NCBI RefSeq assembly: GCF_036057275.1
Contig: NZ_CP107945.1
Coordinates: 2,914,001-2,978,000 of the forward strand
DNA from: Streptomyces sp. NBC_00390
Lineage (GTDB): Bacteria > Actinomycetota > Actinomycetes > Streptomycetales > Streptomycetaceae
Length of the DNA stretch: 64,000 nt
Direction: 5' to 3'
A model generated the notes under the pieces. It did not search any database, was not told the DNA's origin, and saw only the letters and a list, made by a program, of their open reading frames with translations. The number at the start of each line of letters is the position of its first letter. Positions within the stretch are counted from its first letter, which is position 1. Position numbers and translations under genes: made by a program. This document shows positions 41,168 through 48,739 of the stretch, piece after piece.

Positions 41168-43668
41168 CACAGCACCTCCTGCTCGAATGCGCCTGCCTGT
41201 ACGGGAATCGGGAGCGGGGTGGCGGAAGGCTGCTCGTCCGACGACACGGCCCGGTCCTGCGCGGACTGCGGTGTGCGGTAGGCCTGGCTGGCCCGCCAGT
41301 CCGCGACACGCACGAGCGCCTCCAGCAAGGCCAGTCGAAACGGCCCAAGCCCGGAGAGCAGTTCGGCGGTCCGCTGCGTCCAGGAAGGAGCTCCCTCCGG
41401 ACCGCCGCCAAGGAAGAGCACGGACGGGTCGACGACGATGCGCGGGAGTACCTGCCCGGCCGGCAGCTCGACTGGGCCGACCTCCTCCGCCGGTTCGACG
41501 CCCAGAACCCGAGGCGGCACGCGTTCGGCCTCGCCCTGCATGGAACGCACCGACACCCGCACCTTGCCGTGGTGCGCTGCCGCAAGGTAGGCGATCAAGC
41601 CCGCGTGCTCGCTACCGTCCAGAAGGGTGCTGTCCGGATGCAACAGCGCCAGCGCACTGATCAGTTCGTGCCGGAAGTACCTGCGCTCGTGCCGACCCAT
41701 CCGGTGACGCGATTTCGCCCAGGGTCCCGCGCCCGGCGGCTGCTCCCCTTCTGGACAACTGCGACGGATCGTGTTGACGAACACGACATGTGCCTTGCCC
41801 AGGTCGTGATAGCGACCTGCCAGCCGAGCCGCCTCCAGGTGTCCGGCGGACAGCCCGTCCAATGGAGCCAAACTCTCTGCCAGCGAGCCGACTTCCCGTT
41901 CGACGTCCTCGAGGTGCTCGATCAGGTCCACCCACCGGTCCGTGCAGGACGCATCGTCCTTGCCCATGCCGTCCGGAACCTGCCCAGTCCGGGCGCGGGA
42001 GAGCACCGGGCCTCGGTGCTTGAGGCCCCACCCGAGCTTCGTGTCGTACCAGCCCGAGGCGGTGGAGGCCAGCAGCACGGTGCCGGGGCGGATGTCGGCG
42101 AACTGGGCACGACGCCAGGTGCCCTCCGCCGCGTCCACGACCCACAACGGGCCCAAAGAATCCTTCACGATCGTCTTGAGGTCCCTAATCGGCGCGGCAC
42201 ACAATTCGTCGCGGGCAGGAAACGCCTCACGCTCGCCCGGCCTGCCGTCCGTCAACCCGCGCCACGCCACCTGGGCCGTAGTGTCCTGGCTGTCCCTGAT
42301 CCACTGGGAGACGTCGATGTCCGCACCACTAAGGTCGGGCATGGTGTCGAACAACTGCTGCAGGTCGCGGCGCCGCAGGACCGGATGGACAACGGGCTTG
42401 GGGACGACGGGCATCTCCTGGAGCGTCGTGGAGTTCACCCAGGTTCTCTCCAACGAGGTGAGTGCCTCCACCGCCGTCTCGACATCCTCCTGCTCATATG
42501 GCGCGTACTGCCCCCTTCCAGAGGGAGGCGGAGCCCACAGCAGGTCGGCGCCCTCCGGAAACTCACCGGCGCGATTACACCGACCGGCCCGCTGCACCAC
42601 CGAGGAAAAGAGAGCAGCCTCGGTGAACAGCACCCGAGACGAGAGATCAACACCTGCCTCAAGAACCTGGGTGCTCACCACGATCTGACCGGCCACAGAC
42701 AACGGAGCCCTCAGCTCATCCATCAGCCCCTCCCGCTCAGGTGGCCGGAACCGGGAATGCAAGAGCACCACTTCCGGCCCGCCCCGGCGAACGAGTTTGG
42801 CCAGCGCCGCCTGAACCGCCACGGCGCGCTCTGCCGTGTTGAACACTGCAATCGTTCGTGTCCCCGGTACGTGACGCGCCACCAGGACCTGCGCCACCCC
42901 AGCCGGGTATGCCACCGCCGACTCGGGCACCCCCACCCGCTCCACCCGCCGCACCGCGTCCAACCGCACGGCCAGGCCACCGACCCGGTCGTCCTCCCCC
43001 AGTTCCACCACGCCCCGAACCTCGCGGTGGTCGGGCGTGCACACCTCTTGCGGCGCAAGCGTCGCCGACATCCACATCGACTTCGACGGCGCGCCCGTAC
43101 ACAACTGCTCCCGCAGCCCTTGTAACTGCGCCGACGTAGGCAGCCCTGGCCCCATGAGCTGCGTCTCGTCAAAGACGAACTGCACACCGCTGTGGAGCAG
43201 CCCGAACGACACCGGCCATTGCGCACGCGACTCCCCATACCCGCGCATCAACAGCCGGGACAGCAACATGTCCTGCGTTCCGACGAAGACCGCTGTCCGC
43301 GACGGATCCATACGCCACGCGTCATCGTCGCGATCCTCGCCGCCCATAAACACATGGACGCCCACCGCCCCGGCCAGACCGGCCTTGGCAATCCACCCCT
43401 GTACGACCGCCGCTGTCTGCTCGACCACTGACCGCAGCGGCAGAACGAACACCAACCACCGGGCCTCGCCGGCGCGCACGCCGGCATCAGGATGCTCCAG
43501 ACGGCGCCACAACCACGGCAGCACCCCAGCCGCTGTCTTACCCGCCCCTGTAGGCACCCGCAGCAACTCTGGCAAACCCTCTGCCGCAAGCCGCTCCTGG
43601 TACGGATACGGCCTCGCATCAGCATCGTCCATCGCAGCACGAAACAGCTCTACGAATGTCCGGCCCAC
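41164..43668 (-). CDS. cas3: CRISPR-associated helicase-nuclease Cas3 (type I-G, C-terminal HD)
   Basis: 834 aa. The helicase part comes first: Walker A VPTGAGKT at 38-45, motif II FDETQLMGP, SATLAPQ, and motif VI SSVVQRAGRCNRAGE. The HD nuclease follows at the C-terminus: AGRYHDLGKAH, FRHELISALALL and AAHHGKVR. Helicase-then-HD order is typical of type I-G. All key residues look intact, so interference could still work. It is the first gene of the leftward cas operon; GTG after AGGGGAGGG. Confidence 0.92.
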   Translation of the reverse strand: MGRTFVELFRAAMDDADARPYPYQERLAAEGLPELLRVPTGAGKTAAGVLPWLWRRLEHPDAGVRAGEARWLVFVLPLRSVVEQTAAVVQGWIAKAGLAGAVGVHVFMGGEDRDDDAWRMDPSRTAVFVGTQDMLLSRLLMRGYGESRAQWPVSFGLLHSGVQFVFDETQLMGPGLPTSAQLQGLREQLCTGAPSKSMWMSATLAPQEVCTPDHREVRGVVELGEDDRVGGLAVRLDAVRRVERVGVPESAVAYPAGVAQVLVARHVPGTRTIAVFNTAERAVAVQAALAKLVRRGGPEVVLLHSRFRPPEREGLMDELRAPLSVAGQIVVSTQVLEAGVDLSSRVLFTEAALFSSVVQRAGRCNRAGEFPEGADLLWAPPPSGRGQYAPYEQEDVETAVEALTSLERTWVNSTTLQEMPVVPKPVVHPVLRRRDLQQLFDTMPDLSGADIDVSQWIRDSQDTTAQVAWRGLTDGRPGEREAFPARDELCAAPIRDLKTIVKDSLGPLWVVDAAEGTWRRAQFADIRPGTVLLASTASGWYDTKLGWGLKHRGPVLSRARTGQVPDGMGKDDASCTDRWVDLIEHLEDVEREVGSLAESLAPLDGLSAGHLEAARLAGRYHDLGKAHVVFVNTIRRSCPEGEQPPGAGPWAKSRHRMGRHERRYFRHELISALALLHPDSTLLDGSEHAGLIAYLAAAHHGKVRVSVRSMQGEAERVPPRVLGVEPAEEVGPVELPAGQVLPRIVVDPSVLFLGGGPEGAPSWTQRTAELLSGLGPFRLALLEALVRVADWRASQAYRTPQSAQDRAVSSDEQPSATPLPIPVQAGAFEQEVLW

Positions 43669-43925
43669 GCGAACCCTCCCCTAACGCTGTGTAGTTGGCA
43701 GCCACGCCGCATACTGACACGCCCCACTGACAACCACCGCTGAAAGGGCGAAACCGGCACTGCACGTTCCTGCCGTGCAGACGAACTGCGCCGCCCGTGC
43801 CACTCGTGAACGCGTCCGTACAGCGTGCCCCGACGGATCGCCACGCTGGCCAAAGGGCCCTCGCTTGTGGTGTCGATGTCGGGGGCTGGCGGGTAGGTCA
43901 GGGGACATCGGCGGAAGGGGCGGGA

Positions 43926-45155
43926 ATGGGTAAGGCGAGCCGGGCGAAGAAGGAGCGCAGCCGGGACCGTATGGGGGAGTGGACAGCTGGCAGGGCTGCG
44001 GTGACGGCGTCCGGCATGCGGGCGGAGACTCTCCGGCACCTGCCGCGCAACCCGTGGGTACGGACAATGGTCAGCTCCAACATCAACAATGTGCTCAGCG
44101 AGATGTACCAAGTGCTGCTCAACAGCGATGCGCCCCATGGCGCCGAATGGGAGCAGGCATGCTCGCTGATTCTGGGCAAACTCGGTATGCGACCGCCCTG
44201 GCCTGCCGGCCCCGATGCTGCCGCGGACTGGCAACTGGCCCAGGATCTGAATGTCCTGCGGTCAGCTGAGCTGATGGTGATCTCGCCCTCCGCCCATGCC
44301 TCCGTCATGGCAGCGGCGGCCACGCTGGAGCCCGGCGACATCACCACGCTGTCCCGCGACCGGGACGTCGTGACACCCAAGGGCCTGCTGGTTCTGCCGG
44401 AGCCCGTGGTGTGCGTGAACCGGACCGGATCGCTGTCCGACACTGCCGCCTTCGGCTGGCAGTTCATCACCCAGCACCAGATGCTGCCCACTGCCACGTA
44501 CGAGGGCGTCCGGATCAGCACCTTCATGGACCGTGATGGTCCCGTCCAGCCCGACGAGTGGCGTGCGGCGGTTACTCAGGCCCGTGCTTCTGGCCATCCC
44601 TTGCCTCGTCTTGTCCCCGACGGCATGTACGGGATGCGCGGTGACGCCGCCGTCACCGCAGCCGACGACGGGTCCACGGAGTGGCTCACCGAGCAGCACA
44701 AGCAATTACAGACCGCGCTCACGCAGGCGTCCGCCTGGCGAGCCGAGCCGGTCGCCGACATCGGGGAGTGGGCCGGCGGCCGCGTGGAAGACCCGGACGA
44801 CGACTTCGCCTGCCGCTACATGTTCGCGTTCTGGCGACTCGTCGCTCAAGGCGTCACCACCACCCAGCCCACAAGCAGTCCGCCCACCGGACCCCGCACG
44901 ACAGGCATCCCTCGCGATCCCGACGTCCGGGTCGTGCACCTGGCCCAGCAGATCCCGGCGCAACGCTCGAAAGACGCAGCGGAGGAGAAGCAGATCCGGA
45001 CGTATCACCACCGGTGGCCCGTGCGCATGCACAAGGTCCGGCAGTGGTACCCGTCCGCGCAAGAGCACCGCCTCATTTGGCGCGGCCCCTACATCAAGGG
45101 ACCGGCAGAAGCGCCCCTCATGCTGGGCGAGAAGGTGTATGTGGCAGACCACTGA
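43926..45155 (+). CDS. Unknown protein divergent from cas3
   Basis: 409 aa. It starts MGKASRAKKERSRDRMGEW, a basic opening common in SEC-C-type and nucleic-acid-binding proteins. The central part has no recognised motif. The C-terminal ~60 residues (YHHRWPVRMHKVRQWYPSA, HRLIWRGPYIKGPAEAPLML) form a domain I have seen at the end of other Streptomyces plasmid and phage proteins of unknown role. ATG at 43926 follows a purine-rich GAAGGGG. It shares the 257-bp promoter region with cas3, so it could be a regulator, a CRISPR accessory or unrelated cargo. Confidence 0.65.
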   Translation: MGKASRAKKERSRDRMGEWTAGRAAVTASGMRAETLRHLPRNPWVRTMVSSNINNVLSEMYQVLLNSDAPHGAEWEQACSLILGKLGMRPPWPAGPDAAADWQLAQDLNVLRSAELMVISPSAHASVMAAAATLEPGDITTLSRDRDVVTPKGLLVLPEPVVCVNRTGSLSDTAAFGWQFITQHQMLPTATYEGVRISTFMDRDGPVQPDEWRAAVTQARASGHPLPRLVPDGMYGMRGDAAVTAADDGSTEWLTEQHKQLQTALTQASAWRAEPVADIGEWAGGRVEDPDDDFACRYMFAFWRLVAQGVTTTQPTSSPPTGPRTTGIPRDPDVRVVHLAQQIPAQRSKDAAEEKQIRTYHHRWPVRMHKVRQWYPSAQEHRLIWRGPYIKGPAEAPLMLGEKVYVADH

Positions 45156-45455
45156 CGGACCGTGCCGGGCTGATGAGCCGATCTCGGCTGCCTCGCTGCC
45201 GTCGCGCTGCACGGGCGACTCGTAATGCGTGGGTCTCGGTCTTGGTTTCCCGCTGGCCGTCAGCCACGACGCAGGTTGGCGCGCGGATGGCAGACGCGGG
45301 GAACCCACAACGCAGCCTTGCCATGCCATCATGGAGAAATCCTGGAGACGATCTTGAGATAGCGGCCCCCGAGCACCACCGGAGACCGACACACCCCGAC
45401 AGCCTGACCAGCAGCTTTGACATGAGTCCCAGGTCGGCGATCTTCCAGGGCCTAA

Positions 45456-45488
45456 TTCGGGACGAAGAGGTCGTGGGTTCAAATCCCG
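45456..45488 (+). pseudogene. 3' fragment of tRNA-Pro(CGG), relic attachment site
   Basis: Thirty-three bases running from the anticodon loop (TTCGGGA) through CGAAGAGGTCGTGGGTTCAA to AATCCCG agree with the 3' half of Streptomyces tRNA-Pro(CGG) as I recall it. No 5' half precedes it and the acceptor end diverges. Integrase att cores typically start in the anticodon loop of a tRNA, so this looks like an att remnant. A strong terminator follows 19 bp later. Confidence 0.65.
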
Positions 45489-45507
45489 GCGCCCCACAGC
45501 CGAGATA

Positions 45508-45549
45508 GCAGATCGGGCACTTCCTCACGTGAGGAAGTGCCCGATCTGC
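45508..45549. terminator. Perfect 21-bp inverted repeat (terminator-like)
   Basis: GCAGATCGGGCACTTCCTCAC directly followed by its exact complement. It is placed as a tRNA terminator would be, after the tRNA-Pro fragment. Confidence 0.8.
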
Positions 45550-45762
45550 TGTGCCTGCGTGTCTGGATGGCGCTGCCGGCCAGGTGGCGCACCTCGCTCG
45601 GCCGACCGGGGAGACAGCCCTTCGACACCGTACGCCGGGGCCGTCCGTGGGCCGTCTGCGGGTGGCCGGCGACGACCAGCAACGACCAACGTCGACGGCA
45701 ACCGCGCAGGTCTCCAGCCGGATGCGAACCAGCGCCGCACCTCGCCGGAGAGACGGTTCAAT

Positions 45763-45776
45763 ACCAGAAGTACTGA
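45763..45776 (+). repeat. Right attachment repeat (attR core)
   Basis: ACCAGAAGTACTGA, identical to the hisN 3' end at 18241-18254. Chromosomal genes resume after it. Confidence 0.7.
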
Positions 45777-45949
45777 GACCGGCGACCAGCGCACGCCCGC
45801 TCACCAGCGCCTTCCGCGCGCGGCCCCATCGGGTCACGCGCGCCCTCTTGCTGGCATCCCGCATGACTGCGACTCTGAGAGTCCCCCCACTTGTGAACTT
45901 GTGAATCGGTTCGCGAACGACCCGATCCACCAAGGAGGTGGCTCCGTCC

Positions 45950-46351
45950 ATGCTCGTCCGTGACGCCATGAGCACGGTGGTCCTCACCATCGGACCCGCA
46001 CACACACTCCGCCAGGCTGCCCGCCTGATGGCCGCGCGCCGTATCGGCGCAGCGGTCGTCCTCGACACCGACGCCAACGGACTCGGCATTCTGACCGAGC
46101 GCGACATCCTCAATTCGGTGGGCTTGGGGCAGGACCCCGACCACGAGACCGCCGGCACCCACACGACCACCGACGTCGTCTTCGCCGCGCCGTCCTGGAC
46201 CCTGGAAGAGGCGGCCGAGGCCATGGCGCACGGCGGCTTCCGTCATCTGATCGTGCTGGAGAACGGCGGCCCGGTCGGCGTCGTCTCCGTACGCGACATC
46301 ATCGGCTGCTGGGCTCCGGCCCGGCGCCGGTCCGCCACACTGGCCGGCTGA
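45950..46351 (+). CDS. Tandem CBS-domain protein
   Basis: 133 aa. It consists of two CBS modules: MLVRDAMSTVVLTIGPAHTL ... GILTERDI, and TTTDVVFAAPSWTLEEAAEA ... GVVSVRDI. Such stand-alone pairs bind adenine nucleotides and often act as energy or stress sensors. ATG at 45950 follows AAGGAGG; a GTG at 45938 overlaps that site and is unlikely. It is convergent with the catalase gene. Confidence 0.9.
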   Translation: MLVRDAMSTVVLTIGPAHTLRQAARLMAARRIGAAVVLDTDANGLGILTERDILNSVGLGQDPDHETAGTHTTTDVVFAAPSWTLEEAAEAMAHGGFRHLIVLENGGPVGVVSVRDIIGCWAPARRRSATLAG

Positions 46352-46364
46352 AACGGGTACGCAC

Positions 46365-46407
46365 GAGGGCCGGCCCCCTGCCCATCACCGACAGGGATCC
46401 GGCCCTC
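46365..46407. terminator. Bidirectional terminator between CBS gene and katA
   Basis: GAGGGCCGG / CCGGCCCTC arms with an inner CCTG / CAGG pairing, in the 76-bp convergent gap. Confidence 0.75.
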
Positions 46408-46427
46408 CGCTGCGCGTCAGGTGACCG

Positions 46428-47897
46428 TCAGCCGCGCAGTGCCCGGACCGCGGCGTCGAGCCGCTTGCCGAAGTCGCCGTCCGCCTGCCGGAAGTTGTCG
46501 ATCGCACGCTCGGCGATGTCGTCGCGCGACACCTTGGCGATGAAGCCGGCGAGGTTCTCGGTCAGACGGCTCTTCTCGTCCTCGGACATCAGGCGGTAGA
46601 GGTTGCCGGCCTGGACGAAGTCGTTGTCCTCGGCGTGCGCCGGGGCCGCGTGGCCGCCGGTCACGCCGGAGACCGGCATCGGCTGCCACAGCGGACGGTC
46701 CGTCTGGTGCGGGCCGCCGAAGCTGTTCGGCTCGTAGTTCTTCGCTCCCTTGTGGCGGCCGTCGTACAGGGCGCCGTCACGGGAGTTGGTGCGCGCCTCG
46801 GTGGCGTGCGGGCGGTTCACCGGGAGGTGGTCGGCGTTGATCCCGACGCGGTAGCGGTGCGCGTCGCCGTACGCGAACAGACGGCCCTGGAGCATCTTGT
46901 CCGGGGACGGGCCGATGCCCGGCACGAAGTGCGCGGGGCTGAAGACGGACTGCTCGACCTCCGCGAAGATGTTCTCCGGGTTGCGGTTGAGCTCCAGCCT
47001 GCCGATCTCGATCGGCGGGTAGTCCTCGTGCGGCCAGACCTTGGTCAGGTCGAACGGGTTGAAGCGGTAGTTCGCCGCCTCGGCCGCGGGCATGATCTGC
47101 ACCTGCACGGTCCAGGTCGGGAAGTCACCGCGCTCGATGGACTCGCGCAGGTCCCGCTGGTGGGAGTCGGGGTCCTCACCGGCGAGCTTCGCGGCCTCCG
47201 GCGAGGTCAGGTTCTTGATGCCCTGGTCGGTCTTGAAGTGGTACTTGACCCAGAAGACTTCACCGGCCGCGTTGTTCCACTGGTAGGTGTGCGAGCCGTA
47301 GCCGTTCATGTGGCGGTACGAGGCGGGGATGCCGCGGTCGCCGAACAGCCAGGTCACCTGGTGGGTGCTCTCCGGGCTCAGGCCCCAGAAGTCCCACACG
47401 TTGTCGGCTTCCTGGCTGCCCGTGTACGGGTCGCGCTTCTGCGTGTGGATGAAGTCCGGGAACTTGATGGCGTCCTTGATGAAGAACACCGGGGTGTTGT
47501 TGCCGACGAGGTCGTAGTTGCCCTCTTCGGTGTAGAACTTCAGCGCCCAGCCGCGCGGGTCACGGACCGCGTCGGCGGCGCCCAGGTTGCCGGCCACGGT
47601 CGAGAACCGCAGGAAGGTCTCGGTCTGCTTGCCGACCCCGGAGAGGAACCTGGCACGCGTCCACTGCGACACATCGCGGGTCAGGGTGAAGGTGCCGTAC
47701 GCACCGGCGCCGCGGGCATGGACGACCCGCTCCGGAATGCGCTCGCGGTTGAAGTGCGCAAGCTTCTCGAGCAGCAACTGGTCCTGGACCAGCACCGGTC
47801 CGCCGACGCCCGCGGCCTCGCTGTTCTGGTTGTCGGCGACCGGCGCTCCGGCCTCCGTGGTGAGCGGTCCCTGCGTCACGTGCGCCTCCTGCGTCAT
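46428..47897 (-). CDS. katA: Monofunctional heme catalase
   Basis: 489 aa; converts hydrogen peroxide to water and oxygen. The catalytic His is in [12 protein letters not shown], Asn in GNNTPVFF, the region [20 protein letters not shown] is typical, and the proximal heme Tyr is in [16 protein letters not shown] at 47897 with AGGAA; the upstream frame is a shadow. It is divergent from a Fur-family gene, with an operator-like repeat between them, the usual catalase/FurA-CatR arrangement of Streptomyces. Confidence 0.95.
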   Translation of the reverse strand: MTQEAHVTQGPLTTEAGAPVADNQNSEAAGVGGPVLVQDQLLLEKLAHFNRERIPERVVHARGAGAYGTFTLTRDVSQWTRARFLSGVGKQTETFLRFSTVAGNLGAADAVRDPRGWALKFYTEEGNYDLVGNNTPVFFIKDAIKFPDFIHTQKRDPYTGSQEADNVWDFWGLSPESTHQVTWLFGDRGIPASYRHMNGYGSHTYQWNNAAGEVFWVKYHFKTDQGIKNLTSPEAAKLAGEDPDSHQRDLRESIERGDFPTWTVQVQIMPAAEAANYRFNPFDLTKVWPHEDYPPIEIGRLELNRNPENIFAEVEQSVFSPAHFVPGIGPSPDKMLQGRLFAYGDAHRYRVGINADHLPVNRPHATEARTNSRDGALYDGRHKGAKNYEPNSFGGPHQTDRPLWQPMPVSGVTGGHAAPAHAEDNDFVQAGNLYRLMSEDEKSRLTENLAGFIAKVSRDDIAERAIDNFRQADGDFGKRLDAAVRALRG

Positions 47898-47944
47898 TTC
47901 CTGCGTGTCCTGCCCCTCGGCGTCCTTCGTACTGGATCCTACAA

Positions 47945-47980
47945 TGGACTTTGTCCAAGTCAATAGAACGTCCAAAGTCA
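47945..47980. promoter_or_regulatory. Probable Fur/CatR operator between katA and the regulator
   Basis: GACTTTG (47947) and its complement CAAAGTC (47973) flank an A/T-richer core, with a second partial TGGACTTTGTCCA palindrome on the left. It sits 48 bp upstream of the katA start and 45 bp upstream of the fur-like gene, fitting a shared operator. Confidence 0.65.
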
Positions 47981-48024
47981 CACCGGGTCGGGACCTGAGT
48001 CCCGCCACTGTTAGGCTGGTCCTT

Positions 48025-48441
48025 ATGAGTGACCTTCTCGAACGACTCCGCGGACGCGGCTGGCGCATGACTGCCCAGCGGCGTGTCGTGGCCGAGGTCC
48101 TCGACGGCGACCATGTCCATCTGACGGCCGACGAGGTGCATGCCCGGGCCGTCAAGCGACTCCCCGAGATCTCCCGGGCGACCGTGTACAACACGCTGGG
48201 CGAACTGGTCAGTCTCGGTGAGGTGCTCGAGGTGTCGACGGACCGCCGTGCCAAGCGGTACGACCCGAACGCGCACCGGCCCCACCAGCACCTTGTCTGC
48301 GCCCGGTGCGGCACGATCCGTGACGTGCACCCGGCCGGCAACCCGCTGGCCGACCTCCCGGACGCGGAGCGCTTCGGCTTCACGATCTCGGACGTCGAGG
48401 TGACCTACCGCGGCACGTGCCCGAACTGCGCGAGCGTTTAG
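48025..48441 (+). CDS. Fur-family transcriptional regulator (CatR/FurA/PerR-like)
   Basis: 138 aa. The winged helix ([18 protein letters not shown] ... [19 protein letters not shown]) is followed by metal motifs [19 protein letters not shown] and CPNC. The two CxxC pairs form the structural zinc site. Divergence from katA indicates control of catalase and peroxide sensing. Whether the regulatory metal is Fe or Mn cannot be read. Confidence 0.92.
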   Translation: MSDLLERLRGRGWRMTAQRRVVAEVLDGDHVHLTADEVHARAVKRLPEISRATVYNTLGELVSLGEVLEVSTDRRAKRYDPNAHRPHQHLVCARCGTIRDVHPAGNPLADLPDAERFGFTISDVEVTYRGTCPNCASV

Positions 48442-48453
48442 CAGCACAGCCCC

Positions 48454-48485
48454 GAAGCCCCCGACGCCCCCGCGTCGGGGGCTTC
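48454..48485 (+). terminator. Terminator after the Fur-family gene
   Basis: GAAGCCCCCGACGC / GCGTCGGGGGCTTC with a four-base loop, 12 bp after the stop. Confidence 0.88.
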
Positions 48486-48556
48486 GACGTCCCAGGAGCT
48501 TCCCCGCGCCCTTGCGCTTGCCTGATCCCGACTGCCGGAGCCGGGCGCACACGACG

Positions 48557-48586
48557 AAGGCCCGGATCCTTGAGGATCCGGGCCTT
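48557..48586 (-). terminator. Terminator of the first initiator tRNA gene
   Basis: AAGGCCCGGATCC / GGATCCGGGCCTT with a four-base loop, 9 bp beyond the tRNA 3' end. It shares its core with the hairpin at 51349. Confidence 0.88.
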
Positions 48587-48595
48587 GGTCCGTGA

Positions 48596-48670
48596 GTAGC
48601 GGGGACAGGATTTGAACCTGCGACCTCTGGGTTATGAGCCCAGCGAGCTACCGAGCTGCTCCACCCCGCG
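48596..48670 (-). tRNA. Initiator tRNA-fMet (CAT), copy 1
   Basis: 75 nt on the minus strand: acceptor CGCGGGG / CCCCGCT with a C1-U72 mismatch, anticodon loop CTCATAA with three G-C pairs at the base of the anticodon stem, and T arm GCAGGTTCAAATCCTGT. The mismatch and the GGG/CCC stem identify the initiator. CCA is not encoded. It is identical to the copy at 51391. Confidence 0.97.
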
Positions 48671-48739
48671 TCGGTGAACTCAACATTACGGGACGCCGCC
48701 GACCAGCGCAAATCACTCTTGCGTGAGCTGTACAACAAG

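Larger units (their letters stand above)
18241..45776. mobile_element. Actinomycete integrative and conjugative element (AICE) carrying a type I-G CRISPR-Cas cargo
   Basis: The element is bounded by a 14-bp direct repeat, ACCAGAAGTACTGA, at 18241-18254 and 45763-45776. It contains every AICE module: tyrosine integrase and excisionase beside the left end, a Prim-Pol plus helicase replication pair, an FtsK-type single-protein DNA translocase with small accessory genes, and a KorSA/NUDIX-type regulatory cluster. About 27.5 kb, of which roughly 9.5 kb (34.1-43.7 kb) is CRISPR-Cas cargo. Boundaries are inferred from the repeat and the gene content; the right end could be slightly different. Confidence 0.82.
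45156..45949. other. Gene-poor right end of the element
   Basis: About 790 bp with no credible protein gene. It contains the tRNA-Pro 3' fragment (45456-45488), a perfect terminator hairpin (45508-45549) and the right attachment repeat (45763-45776). The last 170 bp are chromosomal and include the CBS gene upstream region. Confidence 0.7.

Noticed and set aside
45421..45500. Complete tRNA-Pro gene at the right end of the element
   Set aside because: Only the sequence from the anticodon loop to the T-arm matches. The D arm and 5' acceptor are absent, so it cannot encode a tRNA.
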